A stretch of DNA of 27,087 nucleotides, taken from positions 1 to 27,087 of the forward strand of contig CAZXFG010000004.1 of the NCBI GenBank assembly GCA_964640515.1, written 5' to 3'. This document shows, piece by piece, positions 8,198 through 15,125 of this stretch. The notes beneath the pieces are model-generated. The model was not told the DNA's origin, ran no database searches, and saw only the letters and a program-made list of their open reading frames with translations. The position numbers were made by a program, and so were the translations under genes. This DNA is from CAZXFG01 sp964640515. GTDB taxonomy: Bacteria > Patescibacteriota > Patescibacteriia > Magasanikbacterales > GWA2-37-8. The stretch's first letter is position 1. Each line of letters begins with the position of its first letter.

Positions 8198-8588
8198 AAT
8201 CTTGGTTGCTATACCTCCTATTGGTAAAAATTATGCCTTCGATTAATAAAAAAATTATAATCACGATAGTTCCGTTCCACCAGGTCAACAGGTCTTTTTG
8301 CAATAAAAATAAAATGATAACCACGGCTAAAGCCATAAAAATTCCCTGGCGAAAGGTTTTTTTCACATGCCTAAAAACTATGTCATCATTTCCTAGAATC
8401 CGCCAGCGAATCAAAAAACCCATAACTGAAATAGTGCCGACCAAGGCGAAAAACAGGGTGGAGTAAAAGAACAAAAACCCAAGCCAGCCGATTTTAAAAG
8501 GATCAATATTAAAAAGAACAAAAACCCAAGCCAGCCAGCACAGGCCCGTGCCTACAGTCATTAAAAAAAGATATTGGCGGAGCGACAT
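8178..8588 (-). CDS. Four-helix membrane protein heading the mre operon
   Basis: I do not recognise this 136-residue protein. It has four likely membrane helices at about 7-27, 34-60, 81-97 and 103-121. A polar loop at 61-80 contains NDDIVFRHVKKTFRQG, and the tail is basic and charged. The gene is first after the mre promoter and its end overlaps mreB by 20 bp, so it is translated from the same mRNA and may have a role in the cell envelope or elongasome. That link is inference from context only. No catalytic motif is visible. Confidence 0.75.
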   Translation of the reverse strand: MSLRQYLFLMTVGTGLCWLAWVFVLFNIDPFKIGWLGFLFFYSTLFFALVGTISVMGFLIRWRILGNDDIVFRHVKKTFRQGIFMALAVVIILFLLQKDLLTWWNGTIVIIIFLLIEGIIFTNRRYSNQDYVRKDL

Positions 8589-8597
8589 ATCACGGGT

Positions 8598-8626
8598 ATT
8601 TTAGCCAATTAAAAACTTTTTGGCAA
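8598..8626 (-). promoter_or_regulatory. Near-leaderless promoter of the mre operon
   Basis: The -35 TTGCCA (8621-8626) and -10 TAAAAT (8598-8603) each match consensus at 5 of 6, with exactly 17 bp between. Only 9 nt separate the -10 from the ATG at 8588. A typical transcription start 6-8 nt beyond the -10 would leave a leader of about 1-3 nt. The promoter starts just below the stop of the DciA-like gene (8628). Confidence 0.7.
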
Positions 8627-8627
8627 G

Positions 8628-8918
8628 CTAATCCAAAAAATGAATTTTCTCCACTTCTTCCACCCCTAATTTGCGATTCATGGTCCTGATAATTTCCTTT
8701 TCTTTAAGTTTTATTTTTTCGATCAACACCGAACTCAAACAAGCTACGGCCAATATTTTATTTTTTACATAAGCGGCCCGGCAAGAACGGTGCGCCGCTT
8801 CGCCAAAAATGCCGATTAAAATATTATTGGCCGTTTCCACGGCCAAAGAACCGCGCACTTGGCGCATCAATGGCGAGCGTTTGGTTTGAGTAGAAAAAAT
8901 ATTTTCCAGTGATTCCAT
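8628..8918 (-). CDS. DciA-like (DUF721) protein
   Basis: A 96-residue basic protein. The pattern of a helical N-terminus, a strand KNKILAVACLSSVLIEKIKL in mid-protein, then a helix and a final valine-rich strand (GVEEVEKIHFLD) matches the DUF721/DciA fold, the replicative-helicase loader used by bacteria without DnaC or DnaI. It is shorter than typical DciA (about 150 or more) and lacks an extended tail. It begins 6 bp after the helicase-nuclease stop, so the two are probably co-transcribed, consistent with DNA metabolism. The assignment is by sequence pattern and moderate. Confidence 0.6.
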   Translation of the reverse strand: MESLENIFSTQTKRSPLMRQVRGSLAVETANNILIGIFGEAAHRSCRAAYVKNKILAVACLSSVLIEKIKLKEKEIIRTMNRKLGVEEVEKIHFLD

Positions 8919-8924
8919 AAAAAT

Positions 8925-11900
8925 CTAAATGCGATAATCGCAAATATCCCGAAAATTACAATGCGCGCAAATATACTGGCCGGGAGCGGGAGCAAAATCA
9001 GCGGAATAAATATTATTGATGATTTTAAGCAATTCAGAGGCCAATTCGGTTTTTTCTTCTTCTTTACCTAAAAAAGAAACCTTGATATCTTCATTCAAAT
9101 AATAATAGGTCAACTGCCCCGGACGGCCTATTTTTTGATATTCCGGCAGTTGTTCCACGGCCATTTGATATATCAAAAGCTGATTTTTATCTTCACCTGC
9201 CACTTTTTCTTTAGCTTTGCCTGTTTTGTAATCAATAATTTCCAAGGCGCCGTCAGCCATCTTGTCAATCCGGTCAATCCGGCCGTTAATCAAATAGTCT
9301 CCCACCTTGATCCTGAACCAACCCTCCAAAGCCACGGGAATAGTCCAATGTTTTTTCTGGCTGGCATAGAATGTTTTTAAAATGTCTTTGCCTTGGCGAT
9401 AATATTCTTCGCGCTGGGTTTTATTCACATACCAATCATCAATCCAGCAATGATCATAAAAAGCCAACAGCTCCTCCAGGGCGGGAACTTTGACCTTGTC
9501 AGCCGGAGTCGCGGACTCCACCGGGCCGAAGAGCGACACTTGCTTAACTTTATTTAATTCTTGTGTGGCTAGATAAAAAGCTTGCAAGGCGCTGTGCATG
9601 GTTTGGCCAAAACTGAAAAAAGCATTGCCCCTGGTGGGAATCTTTAAAATGTAGGCCAGTTTATACTGATAAGGACAGGTGGCGTAACTTTTCAACTGGG
9701 AAAAAGAAAATGTTTTAGGCAATTCAAAAATGAATTCTCCTTTTTTAGCTTCCGCCTTTTTGCTTGATAAACCTAAAATTGGCTTTTCTTCCTGATTTAC
9801 GGTTTCTTTAATTGAATAGCCGAGCTCGTCCAAAAACCGGCTAATTTTTTTATCGCGCGCTCCTCCATAATCAGAAGCGCTATTCAGGTAGAGTCGTTCT
9901 TTAGCTCGGGTCATGGCCACATAAAATAATCGGCGTTCCTCTTGATAATGGCTATCTCCTTCCGGCAGTTGCTCTTTAATCAAATCAACCGGCATTTCTA
10001 TCGGTTCTCCGCGATCGCGGATTGGGAAACGCTCCTCCACCAAATTTACTACAAATACATATTTAAATTCCAAACCTTTAGACGCGTGCACGGTTAAAAT
10101 ATTCACTGAATCCGGCGTTTCAATCGGCTGATACATAGACCCTTTATCGCCTGATTCAGACACATATTCAAAGTTAGCCAGCCAATCGCGCGTCTTGGCG
10201 TCCGGCATGGTTGCTTCATAGGCCAAAATTTCTTCAAAAAACTGCTTGAGCTGATAAATTTGGCGGATGACCGCTCGGTTCCCTTGGTCTTCTTCACTGG
10301 CTAAATATTTCAAATAACCGCTTTTTTCCAAAAAATTATAAAGCGCCACCGCGGGCTTATCCCAACGGCTTTGTTTCATCCCTTCGTGAATAATCTGTAA
10401 AATCTTTTCTACCACAGTTATCCCTTCTTTGGTTAAACCGAACTCATTGGAGCGTTTAAGGCCTTCATAATAAGAAACCGCTTTTTTCTTGCATAAACTG
10501 GTGAATTTACGCAAATCTAAATCGCTGAATTTGAGAAACGGCAAATTTAAAAGACGAAAAACCGCCGTTGATTCGTGCTGATCAGTTATAATCTTAAAAA
10601 AACTAACGCAGTCCAGCACGATGGGTTGGCGGTATAGCCCGGCCGAAGCTAAAAATTCATAAGGGACGCCGCGCTTCTCCAAGGCATTGATAAATGGCTC
10701 GGCGTGGTTATTGGCCCTTACCAAAATCGCAAAATCATCCCAGACTGTTTCTTGATTAATTTCTTTCAATCTTATAATCTCATCCGCCACCTTCTTCACC
10801 TCATCGTCCAAAGTGGCGGAGTGCAAATGAACTACTGCCCCGCTGTCATTCCCGCCCTTCCCATTGTCATTCCCGCGCAGGCGGGAATCTAGTCGTTGTT
10901 TGCCTGGATCCCCGTTTTCACGGGGATGACAACAAGCTGTCAATTTTTTATCAATTTTTAATTTTACTTCCAACCGATCCGGATTATTATTTTGGATCAG
11001 CTTATAAGCCGCGTCTAAAATTTCTTGTTGCGACCGATAATTCTCCGTCAACACCACTTCTTTGCTCCGGGGAAAGTCATCCTTAAAACGCATAATATTG
11101 GACACTGAAGCTCCGCGAAAAGCGTAAATACTCTGGTCGTCATCCCCTACCACCGTCAACTGGCCTTTGTCTCCAGTCATCATTTGCACCAAATAATATT
11201 GCGCCCAATTCACATCTTGAAATTCATCCACCAAAATATATTTGAAACGCTTTTGCAGAGCCTCTAAAACCGACGGCCGTTTCTCCAATAATCTAATGGC
11301 GTAGGCGATCAAATCGCCGAAATCCAAAGAATTGTTTTCCAACAACAATTGATTATACGCATGGTAAGCGTTGGAAATCTCCGTGAGCCGTTTTCCTTCC
11401 GATTCATATTCCACATTGTCCGTGTCCAGTTTCTTTTCTTGGGCGTATTTCAAATATTCTTCCGGCGTGACCAGTTCATCTTTGCATTTGGAAAAATGCT
11501 TAATCAATTCATGAACATGCCGCGCCGGATTGCCTAAAGGACGATAATAATCTAAATTAAACTTATCCAAATTACGACGCATCAAGAGCCAAGTGTCGGT
11601 TTCGGTTAACAACTTAAATTGATTGGGAAGCCCAATATCCAAAGCATAGCGCTCCAACAAACGCTGACAAAAGGCGTGAAAAGTGGAGATCTGAATATCC
11701 GCGTAACCAGCTTCAATCAACTTATCCACCCGCTCATGCATTTCTCCGGCCGCTTTATCCGTAAAAGTCAAAGCCAAAATTTCCTCGGGTTTAGCCAGTT
11801 TTTTTTCTATCAAATAAGCGATTTTTTCCGTAATCACCGTTGTTTTCCCGGTGCCCGCGCCAGCCACAATCAATAAGGGCCCATTAATATATTCTACCGC

Positions 11901-11945
11901 CGTTTTTTGAGCTTTATTTAATACTGACATAACTAAAAATGACAT
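8925..11945 (-). CDS. UvrD/AddA-like helicase fused to RecB-type Fe-S nuclease
   Basis: A 1006-residue superfamily 1A helicase joined to a PD-(D/E)XK nuclease, likely a single-chain end-processing or recombination-repair enzyme analogous to AddAB/AdnAB. Helicase motifs: Walker A AGAGTGKT 28-35, motif II DEFQD 240-244, motif III GDDDQSIYAFRG 267-278, motif V TVHASKGLEF 618-627, motif VI VAMTRAKERL 676-685. Nuclease: H784, D892, D905 and K907 (DYK). C757 with C993, C996 and C1002 would ligate a 4Fe-4S cluster, as in AddB. Residues 339-368 are encoded by an in-frame palindromic repeat in a loop after motif IV. Two starts are possible: M1 (11945) and M6 (11930). The promoter position suits either. 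Confidence 0.9.
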   Translation of the reverse strand: MSFLVMSVLNKAQKTAVEYINGPLLIVAGAGTGKTTVITEKIAYLIEKKLAKPEEILALTFTDKAAGEMHERVDKLIEAGYADIQISTFHAFCQRLLERYALDIGLPNQFKLLTETDTWLLMRRNLDKFNLDYYRPLGNPARHVHELIKHFSKCKDELVTPEEYLKYAQEKKLDTDNVEYESEGKRLTEISNAYHAYNQLLLENNSLDFGDLIAYAIRLLEKRPSVLEALQKRFKYILVDEFQDVNWAQYYLVQMMTGDKGQLTVVGDDDQSIYAFRGASVSNIMRFKDDFPRSKEVVLTENYRSQQEILDAAYKLIQNNNPDRLEVKLKIDKKLTACCHPRENGDPGKQRLDSRLRGNDNGKGGNDSGAVVHLHSATLDDEVKKVADEIIRLKEINQETVWDDFAILVRANNHAEPFINALEKRGVPYEFLASAGLYRQPIVLDCVSFFKIITDQHESTAVFRLLNLPFLKFSDLDLRKFTSLCKKKAVSYYEGLKRSNEFGLTKEGITVVEKILQIIHEGMKQSRWDKPAVALYNFLEKSGYLKYLASEEDQGNRAVIRQIYQLKQFFEEILAYEATMPDAKTRDWLANFEYVSESGDKGSMYQPIETPDSVNILTVHASKGLEFKYVFVVNLVEERFPIRDRGEPIEMPVDLIKEQLPEGDSHYQEERRLFYVAMTRAKERLYLNSASDYGGARDKKISRFLDELGYSIKETVNQEEKPILGLSSKKAEAKKGEFIFELPKTFSFSQLKSYATCPYQYKLAYILKIPTRGNAFFSFGQTMHSALQAFYLATQELNKVKQVSLFGPVESATPADKVKVPALEELLAFYDHCWIDDWYVNKTQREEYYRQGKDILKTFYASQKKHWTIPVALEGWFRIKVGDYLINGRIDRIDKMADGALEIIDYKTGKAKEKVAGEDKNQLLIYQMAVEQLPEYQKIGRPGQLTYYYLNEDIKVSFLGKEEEKTELASELLKIINNIYSADFAPAPGQYICAHCNFRDICDYRI
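10844..10931. repeat. Palindromic repeat inside the helicase gene, TGTCATTCCC family
   Basis: The core (10865-10931) has imperfect inverted ends (TGTCATTCCC at 10865-10874, GGGGATGACA at 10922-10931). Within it are two nested GC-rich hairpins (10872-10885 and 10910-10925). A second copy of the end GTCATTCCCGC precedes it at 10844-10854. The region is read in frame as residues 339-368 of the helicase, giving SRLRGND-type peptide. The sequence differs from the GTCATTGCGA family, so two repeat families are present. Confidence 0.85.
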
Positions 11946-11957
11946 CTTAAAGATGTC
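11941..11957. promoter_or_regulatory. 17-bp palindrome at the helicase transcription start
   Basis: A perfect dyad with 7-bp arms (GACATCT and AGATGTC) around a 3-bp centre begins 3 bp beyond the -10 box and covers the upstream start codon. The position is typical of a repressor operator. A small attenuating hairpin is also possible, but the stem is AT-rich and weak. No regulator is encoded nearby. Confidence 0.4.
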
Positions 11958-11960
11958 TTA

Positions 11961-11989
11961 ATTATATCCTAAAAGAAAGACTAATACAA
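11961..11989 (-). promoter_or_regulatory. Promoter of helicase-nuclease and DciA-like genes
   Basis: The -10 is a perfect TATAAT (11961-11966). A weak -35 TTGTAT (11984-11989, 3 of 6) lies 17 bp upstream. The -10 is 15 nt from the M1 codon at 11945 and 30 nt from the M6 codon at 11930. The promoter starts 6 bp after the last base of the ABC transporter gene. Confidence 0.6.
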
Positions 11990-11995
11990 ATTAAG

Positions 11996-13769
11996 CTAGC
12001 GGATAAACCCGCCGGCCTGTAAAGTCCACAATTTTTGGTAAATTCCGGCTTTTTGACGCAATAATTCTTCATGAGTCCCCTCCTCCACAATACGACCGCC
12101 TTCAATAACTATTATCCGATCCATCTTCATGATAGTGGATAAACGATGAGCGATTACGATGACAGTCTTTTCTTCCATCAAATGAGCCAGAGCGTCCTGA
12201 ATGAATTTCTCCGATTCGGAATCCAAACTGGAGGTGGCTTCATCTAAAACCAAAATCGGCGCGTTGCGCAAAATCGCTCGGGCAATGGCCACTCGTTGAC
12301 GCTCCCCTCCGGATAATTTTACGCCCCGCTCTCCTACATAGGTGTTATATTGCTCCGGAAAATCCATGATAAATTCGTGGCAGTGGGCCAGTTTGGCCGC
12401 CTTGACAACTTCTTTGTCTGTCGCCTCGGCCCGGCCATAACGGATATTTTCCATCAGACTGCGATGAAAAAGGATTGGATCCTGCGGCACCATGCTAATA
12501 TTTTCCCACAAACTTTCTTGCTTTGCTTTGGCCACGCTCTGCCCGTCAATCATTACTTGGCCGGCTGATAATTCATGCATACGCAATAACAACTTTATAA
12601 TCGTGGTNNNNNNNNNNGGTTTTTCCCGCTCCGGAAGAACCGGTTAAGGCCACTTTTTCTTTGGGTTTGACAATCAAATTAAAATCCTTGAAAATCATCC
12701 GAGCGCGGTGATAATAAAATGATACTTTTTCAAACACTATTTTTCCATCCCGAACAACCAATTTTTTGGCTCTGGGAACATCCACAATTTCATGCGGTTG
12801 TGTCAGCATTTCGGTCATCTCTTCGGAATCGGCAAAATCTTCGTAAACATGCTGGACATTGCGCCCAAAATCCCAAACTCGGAGCATCATGCTCCAGACA
12901 TAAGTCTGGATTAAAATAAAATCACCGGGTGTAATCAAACCTTTTTGCCATAATTTAATTCCCAGATACAACATGCCTATTTCCAAACAAACGCTCAAAG
13001 CTCCTTGGGTGGCCTCAAAAATATTATTGAGGTTCCAAGTAAATAGGCGCAACCGACGCACATTGTCGTTTAACTTTGACATGCCATTCACCTCTCGCTG
13101 ATAACCATTAAACAACTTTACATTGGCGTTGTTAGTAAAAGTATCGGCCAAAAAACCGGTGGCTTTGGTATCGGCTTCACTGCGCTCCAAATCATATTTA
13201 AGTTTATAACGGACAAAAATCAAACTGACGCTACAAAAGAATACGGCCCAGCCTAACATAGCCACACCCAACCACCGATTGGTGAAAAAAAGAATAACCG
13301 CAATCACTCCGACTTCTACAAACAGTTGTAAAAAATTAAAAACAAAACGATCGGTCATGGTTTCATAAGAGCGGGTAAACCGATTGACCCTTTTGACGAG
13401 CGAACCGATAAAATTATTATTGAAAAAGGCAAAAGAATGGCGATGTAAATAATTAAAACAGTAATTGGACAAATCAAAAATGACTCGCGACTCTAAAACA
13501 GAGGCCAAAAAAGTAGCCACGCGCCATAATACCCAATTACTGAAACTGATAACGGCGATAATAATCAAAATACGAAACAACTGGGGTATCAACAAATTTT
13601 TGTCACCGCCCAAAGAGAGAACATTGATAAAATTCTTGAGATAAATCGGCACTAAGGCATCCAATAAACGAATGACCACGATAGAAAACACGGTCACAAA
13701 AAATATCCATTTATATTTTTTGGTGTGTTGCCAATAAATCTTTAAAGTTTGTTTGGTATTGTATTTCAT
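11996..13769 (-). CDS. ABC exporter half-transporter, split by assembly gap
   Basis: One membrane-plus-ATPase polypeptide, probably a homodimeric lipid or drug exporter of the MsbA/multidrug type; substrate unknown. The N-terminal part (13769-12618, 384 codons) has the six-helix membrane domain and the start of Walker A, GSSGAGKT. After ten Ns (12608-12617) the same frame continues TTIIKLLLRM, then the Q-loop VPQDP, signature LSGGERQRVA, Walker B ILVLDEATSSLD and H-loop IAHRLS. Dropping the Ns and a 3-base shared ACC restores GKTTIIKLLLR, giving about 586 residues, a normal half-transporter length. The ATG overlaps the stop of the glycosylase gene by one base. Confidence 0.93.
12608..12617. 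other. Ten-N assembly gap in ABC transporter Walker A
   Basis: Ten Ns interrupt the codons just after GSSGAGKT. Both flanks carry ACC on the coding strand, so the contig ends probably overlap and no sequence is missing. The gap looks like a scaffolding placeholder, not a lesion. Confidence 0.9.
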
Positions 13770-14431
13770 TAACTAAATTTTTGGTGTTTATCTTTTCCCG
13801 AAGCCACTAAAAGCGCGTGGTATTCTTGGAATATTTTCACCTCGCGTTTTAAATGAGATTCAAAATAATTTTGATATTCATCGTATTCTTCGTATATTAT
13901 ACCATATTTGGCGCAAAAGCGCTTGGTGTAAGCGTCAATGACAAAAATCGGTTTGTTTAAAGCGTAAAGAATAATGGAGTCGGCTGTTTCTTTCCCAATC
14001 CCCCAAACCGATAATAATTCCTCACGCGCCTGCAATACATCCTTTTGTCCCAATTTTCTGATATCTCCCTGGTAATTATCCAAAATCCACTTAGCGAACA
14101 CTTTTAATTTTTTCGTTTTCTGTCGAAAATATCCGGCCGGGCGGATTAATTTCCGGAGTTTGGCGCCGGGAATTTCTAAAATTTTTTTGGGCGTCAACGC
14201 CCGTGTTTGATACAAATTTTCAATCGCCACGACTACATTGGTCCAAGCAGTATTTTGAGTCAGAATCGCGCCTATGGCAATTTCAAAATATGGATCTCTA
14301 AAATTATTTCCATATTTTTCTAATCTGCTATAATGAACCCCGTAAGTCATCCGGTTATTAATTAACAACGGCCACCATCCTTGGGAGCCGTAAATCTTTA
14401 ACAATTTTTTATAAACACCAAAAATATCCAT
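13769..14431 (-). CDS. MagIII/endonuclease III-like DNA glycosylase
   Basis: A 220-residue HhH-GPD base-excision repair protein of the COG2231 type. AIGAILTQNTAW (52-63) is the family signature. The helix-hairpin-helix is SVWGIGKETAD (141-151) and the catalytic aspartate is D166 in VIDAYTKR. At the position of endonuclease III's catalytic lysine (GVGRKTA) this protein has E148, as remembered for Helicobacter MagIII. It also lacks the C-terminal four-cysteine cluster. Both point to a monofunctional glycosylase, perhaps for alkylated purines. It starts 27 bp after the cysteine-rich gene and overlaps the ABC gene by one base (TAATG). Confidence 0.85.
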   Translation of the reverse strand: MDIFGVYKKLLKIYGSQGWWPLLINNRMTYGVHYSRLEKYGNNFRDPYFEIAIGAILTQNTAWTNVVVAIENLYQTRALTPKKILEIPGAKLRKLIRPAGYFRQKTKKLKVFAKWILDNYQGDIRKLGQKDVLQAREELLSVWGIGKETADSIILYALNKPIFVIDAYTKRFCAKYGIIYEEYDEYQNYFESHLKREVKIFQEYHALLVASGKDKHQKFS

Positions 14432-14458
14432 AAACTGGTTTTTAATTTTTTCTTTTCA

Positions 14459-14608
14459 CTATTCCTTACATCCACATTTTCCGTCATCTTTGCATCCGCA
14501 ACCGCAATTTTCCTCACATTCACAGCAGTGCACGCAAAGAGAGCCATTGCAGACGCAACGATCTTCTTCCACTTCAAACGGCATTTGGCACTTATGGCAA
14601 GCGTCCAT
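14459..14608 (-). CDS. 49-aa cysteine-rich metallothionein-like protein
   Basis: Starting at the ATG at 14608, the product has 49 residues, of which 13 are cysteines. It opens with CHKC (4-7), continues CVCNGSLCVHCCEC (18-31) and ends CGCGCKDDGKCGCKE. A longer reading from a TTG at 14641 would start inside the terminator and is unlikely. The first CxxC with the next two cysteines could form a zinc knuckle; the CxC-dense second half is metallothionein-like. I infer a role in metal binding or buffering. It lies between the atp terminator and the glycosylase gene, with a candidate promoter of its own. No named family is claimed. Confidence 0.7.
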   Translation of the reverse strand: MDACHKCQMPFEVEEDRCVCNGSLCVHCCECEENCGCGCKDDGKCGCKE

Positions 14609-14631
14609 AGGTTTAAAATTAATACATCTGT

Positions 14632-14660
14632 ATTGTAGCAAAACAAAAAATCCAGCGCAA
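14632..14660 (-). promoter_or_regulatory. Candidate promoter of cysteine-rich gene
   Basis: The -10 TACAAT (14632-14637, 5 of 6) and a weak -35 TTGCGC (14655-14660, 3 of 6) are 17 bp apart. The -35 falls inside the atp terminator hairpin, the same terminator-promoter overlap seen at greA-lysS. The -10 is 23 nt before the ATG at 14608. Confidence 0.45.
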
Positions 14661-14670
14661 GACTGGATTT
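14638..14670 (-). terminator. Intrinsic terminator of the atp operon
   Basis: A perfect 8-bp stem (14648-14655 with 14663-14670) has a 7-nt loop. On the minus strand it is followed by TTTTTTGTTTTGC, a classic U-tract. It lies 22 bp after the atpC stop. Confidence 0.85.
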
Positions 14671-14692
14671 ATGTATTTTGATTATTAGGCGC

Positions 14693-15121
14693 TTATTTCT
14701 GGTTTCCCGGTAATTTGCGGTATTTATTGCCTACTTTCAACCGATTTAAAGCTCGCTCTAAATTGGCCTGCACTGCCACAAAGTCCACATCTGCCTTGCT
14801 CCTGGCCTCTTGCATCAATCGCTCGGCCTTAGCTTTAGCCGCTTCCGCCCGAGCCAAGTCAATTTCATCAGCGCGTTCAGCCGTGTCGGCTAAAATAGAC
14901 AGCGTGTTATCGGATTTTACTTCCACAAAACCACCGGATACCGCCAAAAAATGTTCCTCGTTATTTTTCTTGTATCTTAATTCGCCCGGTTCAAGTATGG
15001 TAACCAAAGGCAAATGATGGGGCAACACGGTAATCTCTCCGTTGCGCGTCATCATCGTTACTTGACCCACTTCTTCTTCAAACACCACGCGCTCCGGAGT
15101 AACAATACGAAATTTTAACAT
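14693..15121 (-). CDS. atpC: ATP synthase F1 epsilon subunit
   Basis: Central-stalk subunit that couples gamma rotation to the c-ring and can inhibit ATP hydrolysis. Its 142 residues contain the N-terminal beta-sandwich (about 1-85, with RNGEITVLPHHLPLVT) and both C-terminal helices (about 88-130, rich in Ala, Glu and Arg), so the regulatory helical hairpin is retained. It starts 4 bp after atpD and is last in the operon, just before the terminator. Confidence 0.95.
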   Translation of the reverse strand: MLKFRIVTPERVVFEEEVGQVTMMTRNGEITVLPHHLPLVTILEPGELRYKKNNEEHFLAVSGGFVEVKSDNTLSILADTAERADEIDLARAEAAKAKAERLMQEARSKADVDFVAVQANLERALNRLKVGNKYRKLPGNQK

Positions 15122-15125
15122 AACA

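Noticed and set aside
11996..13769. ABC transporter as pseudogene or two split genes
   Set aside because: The break coincides with ten Ns and the frame and Walker A motif are restored across it.
14398..14646. An 82-codon frame overlapping the cysteine-rich gene
   Set aside because: It lies in another frame; the cysteine-rich frame has a clear composition signal and better context.
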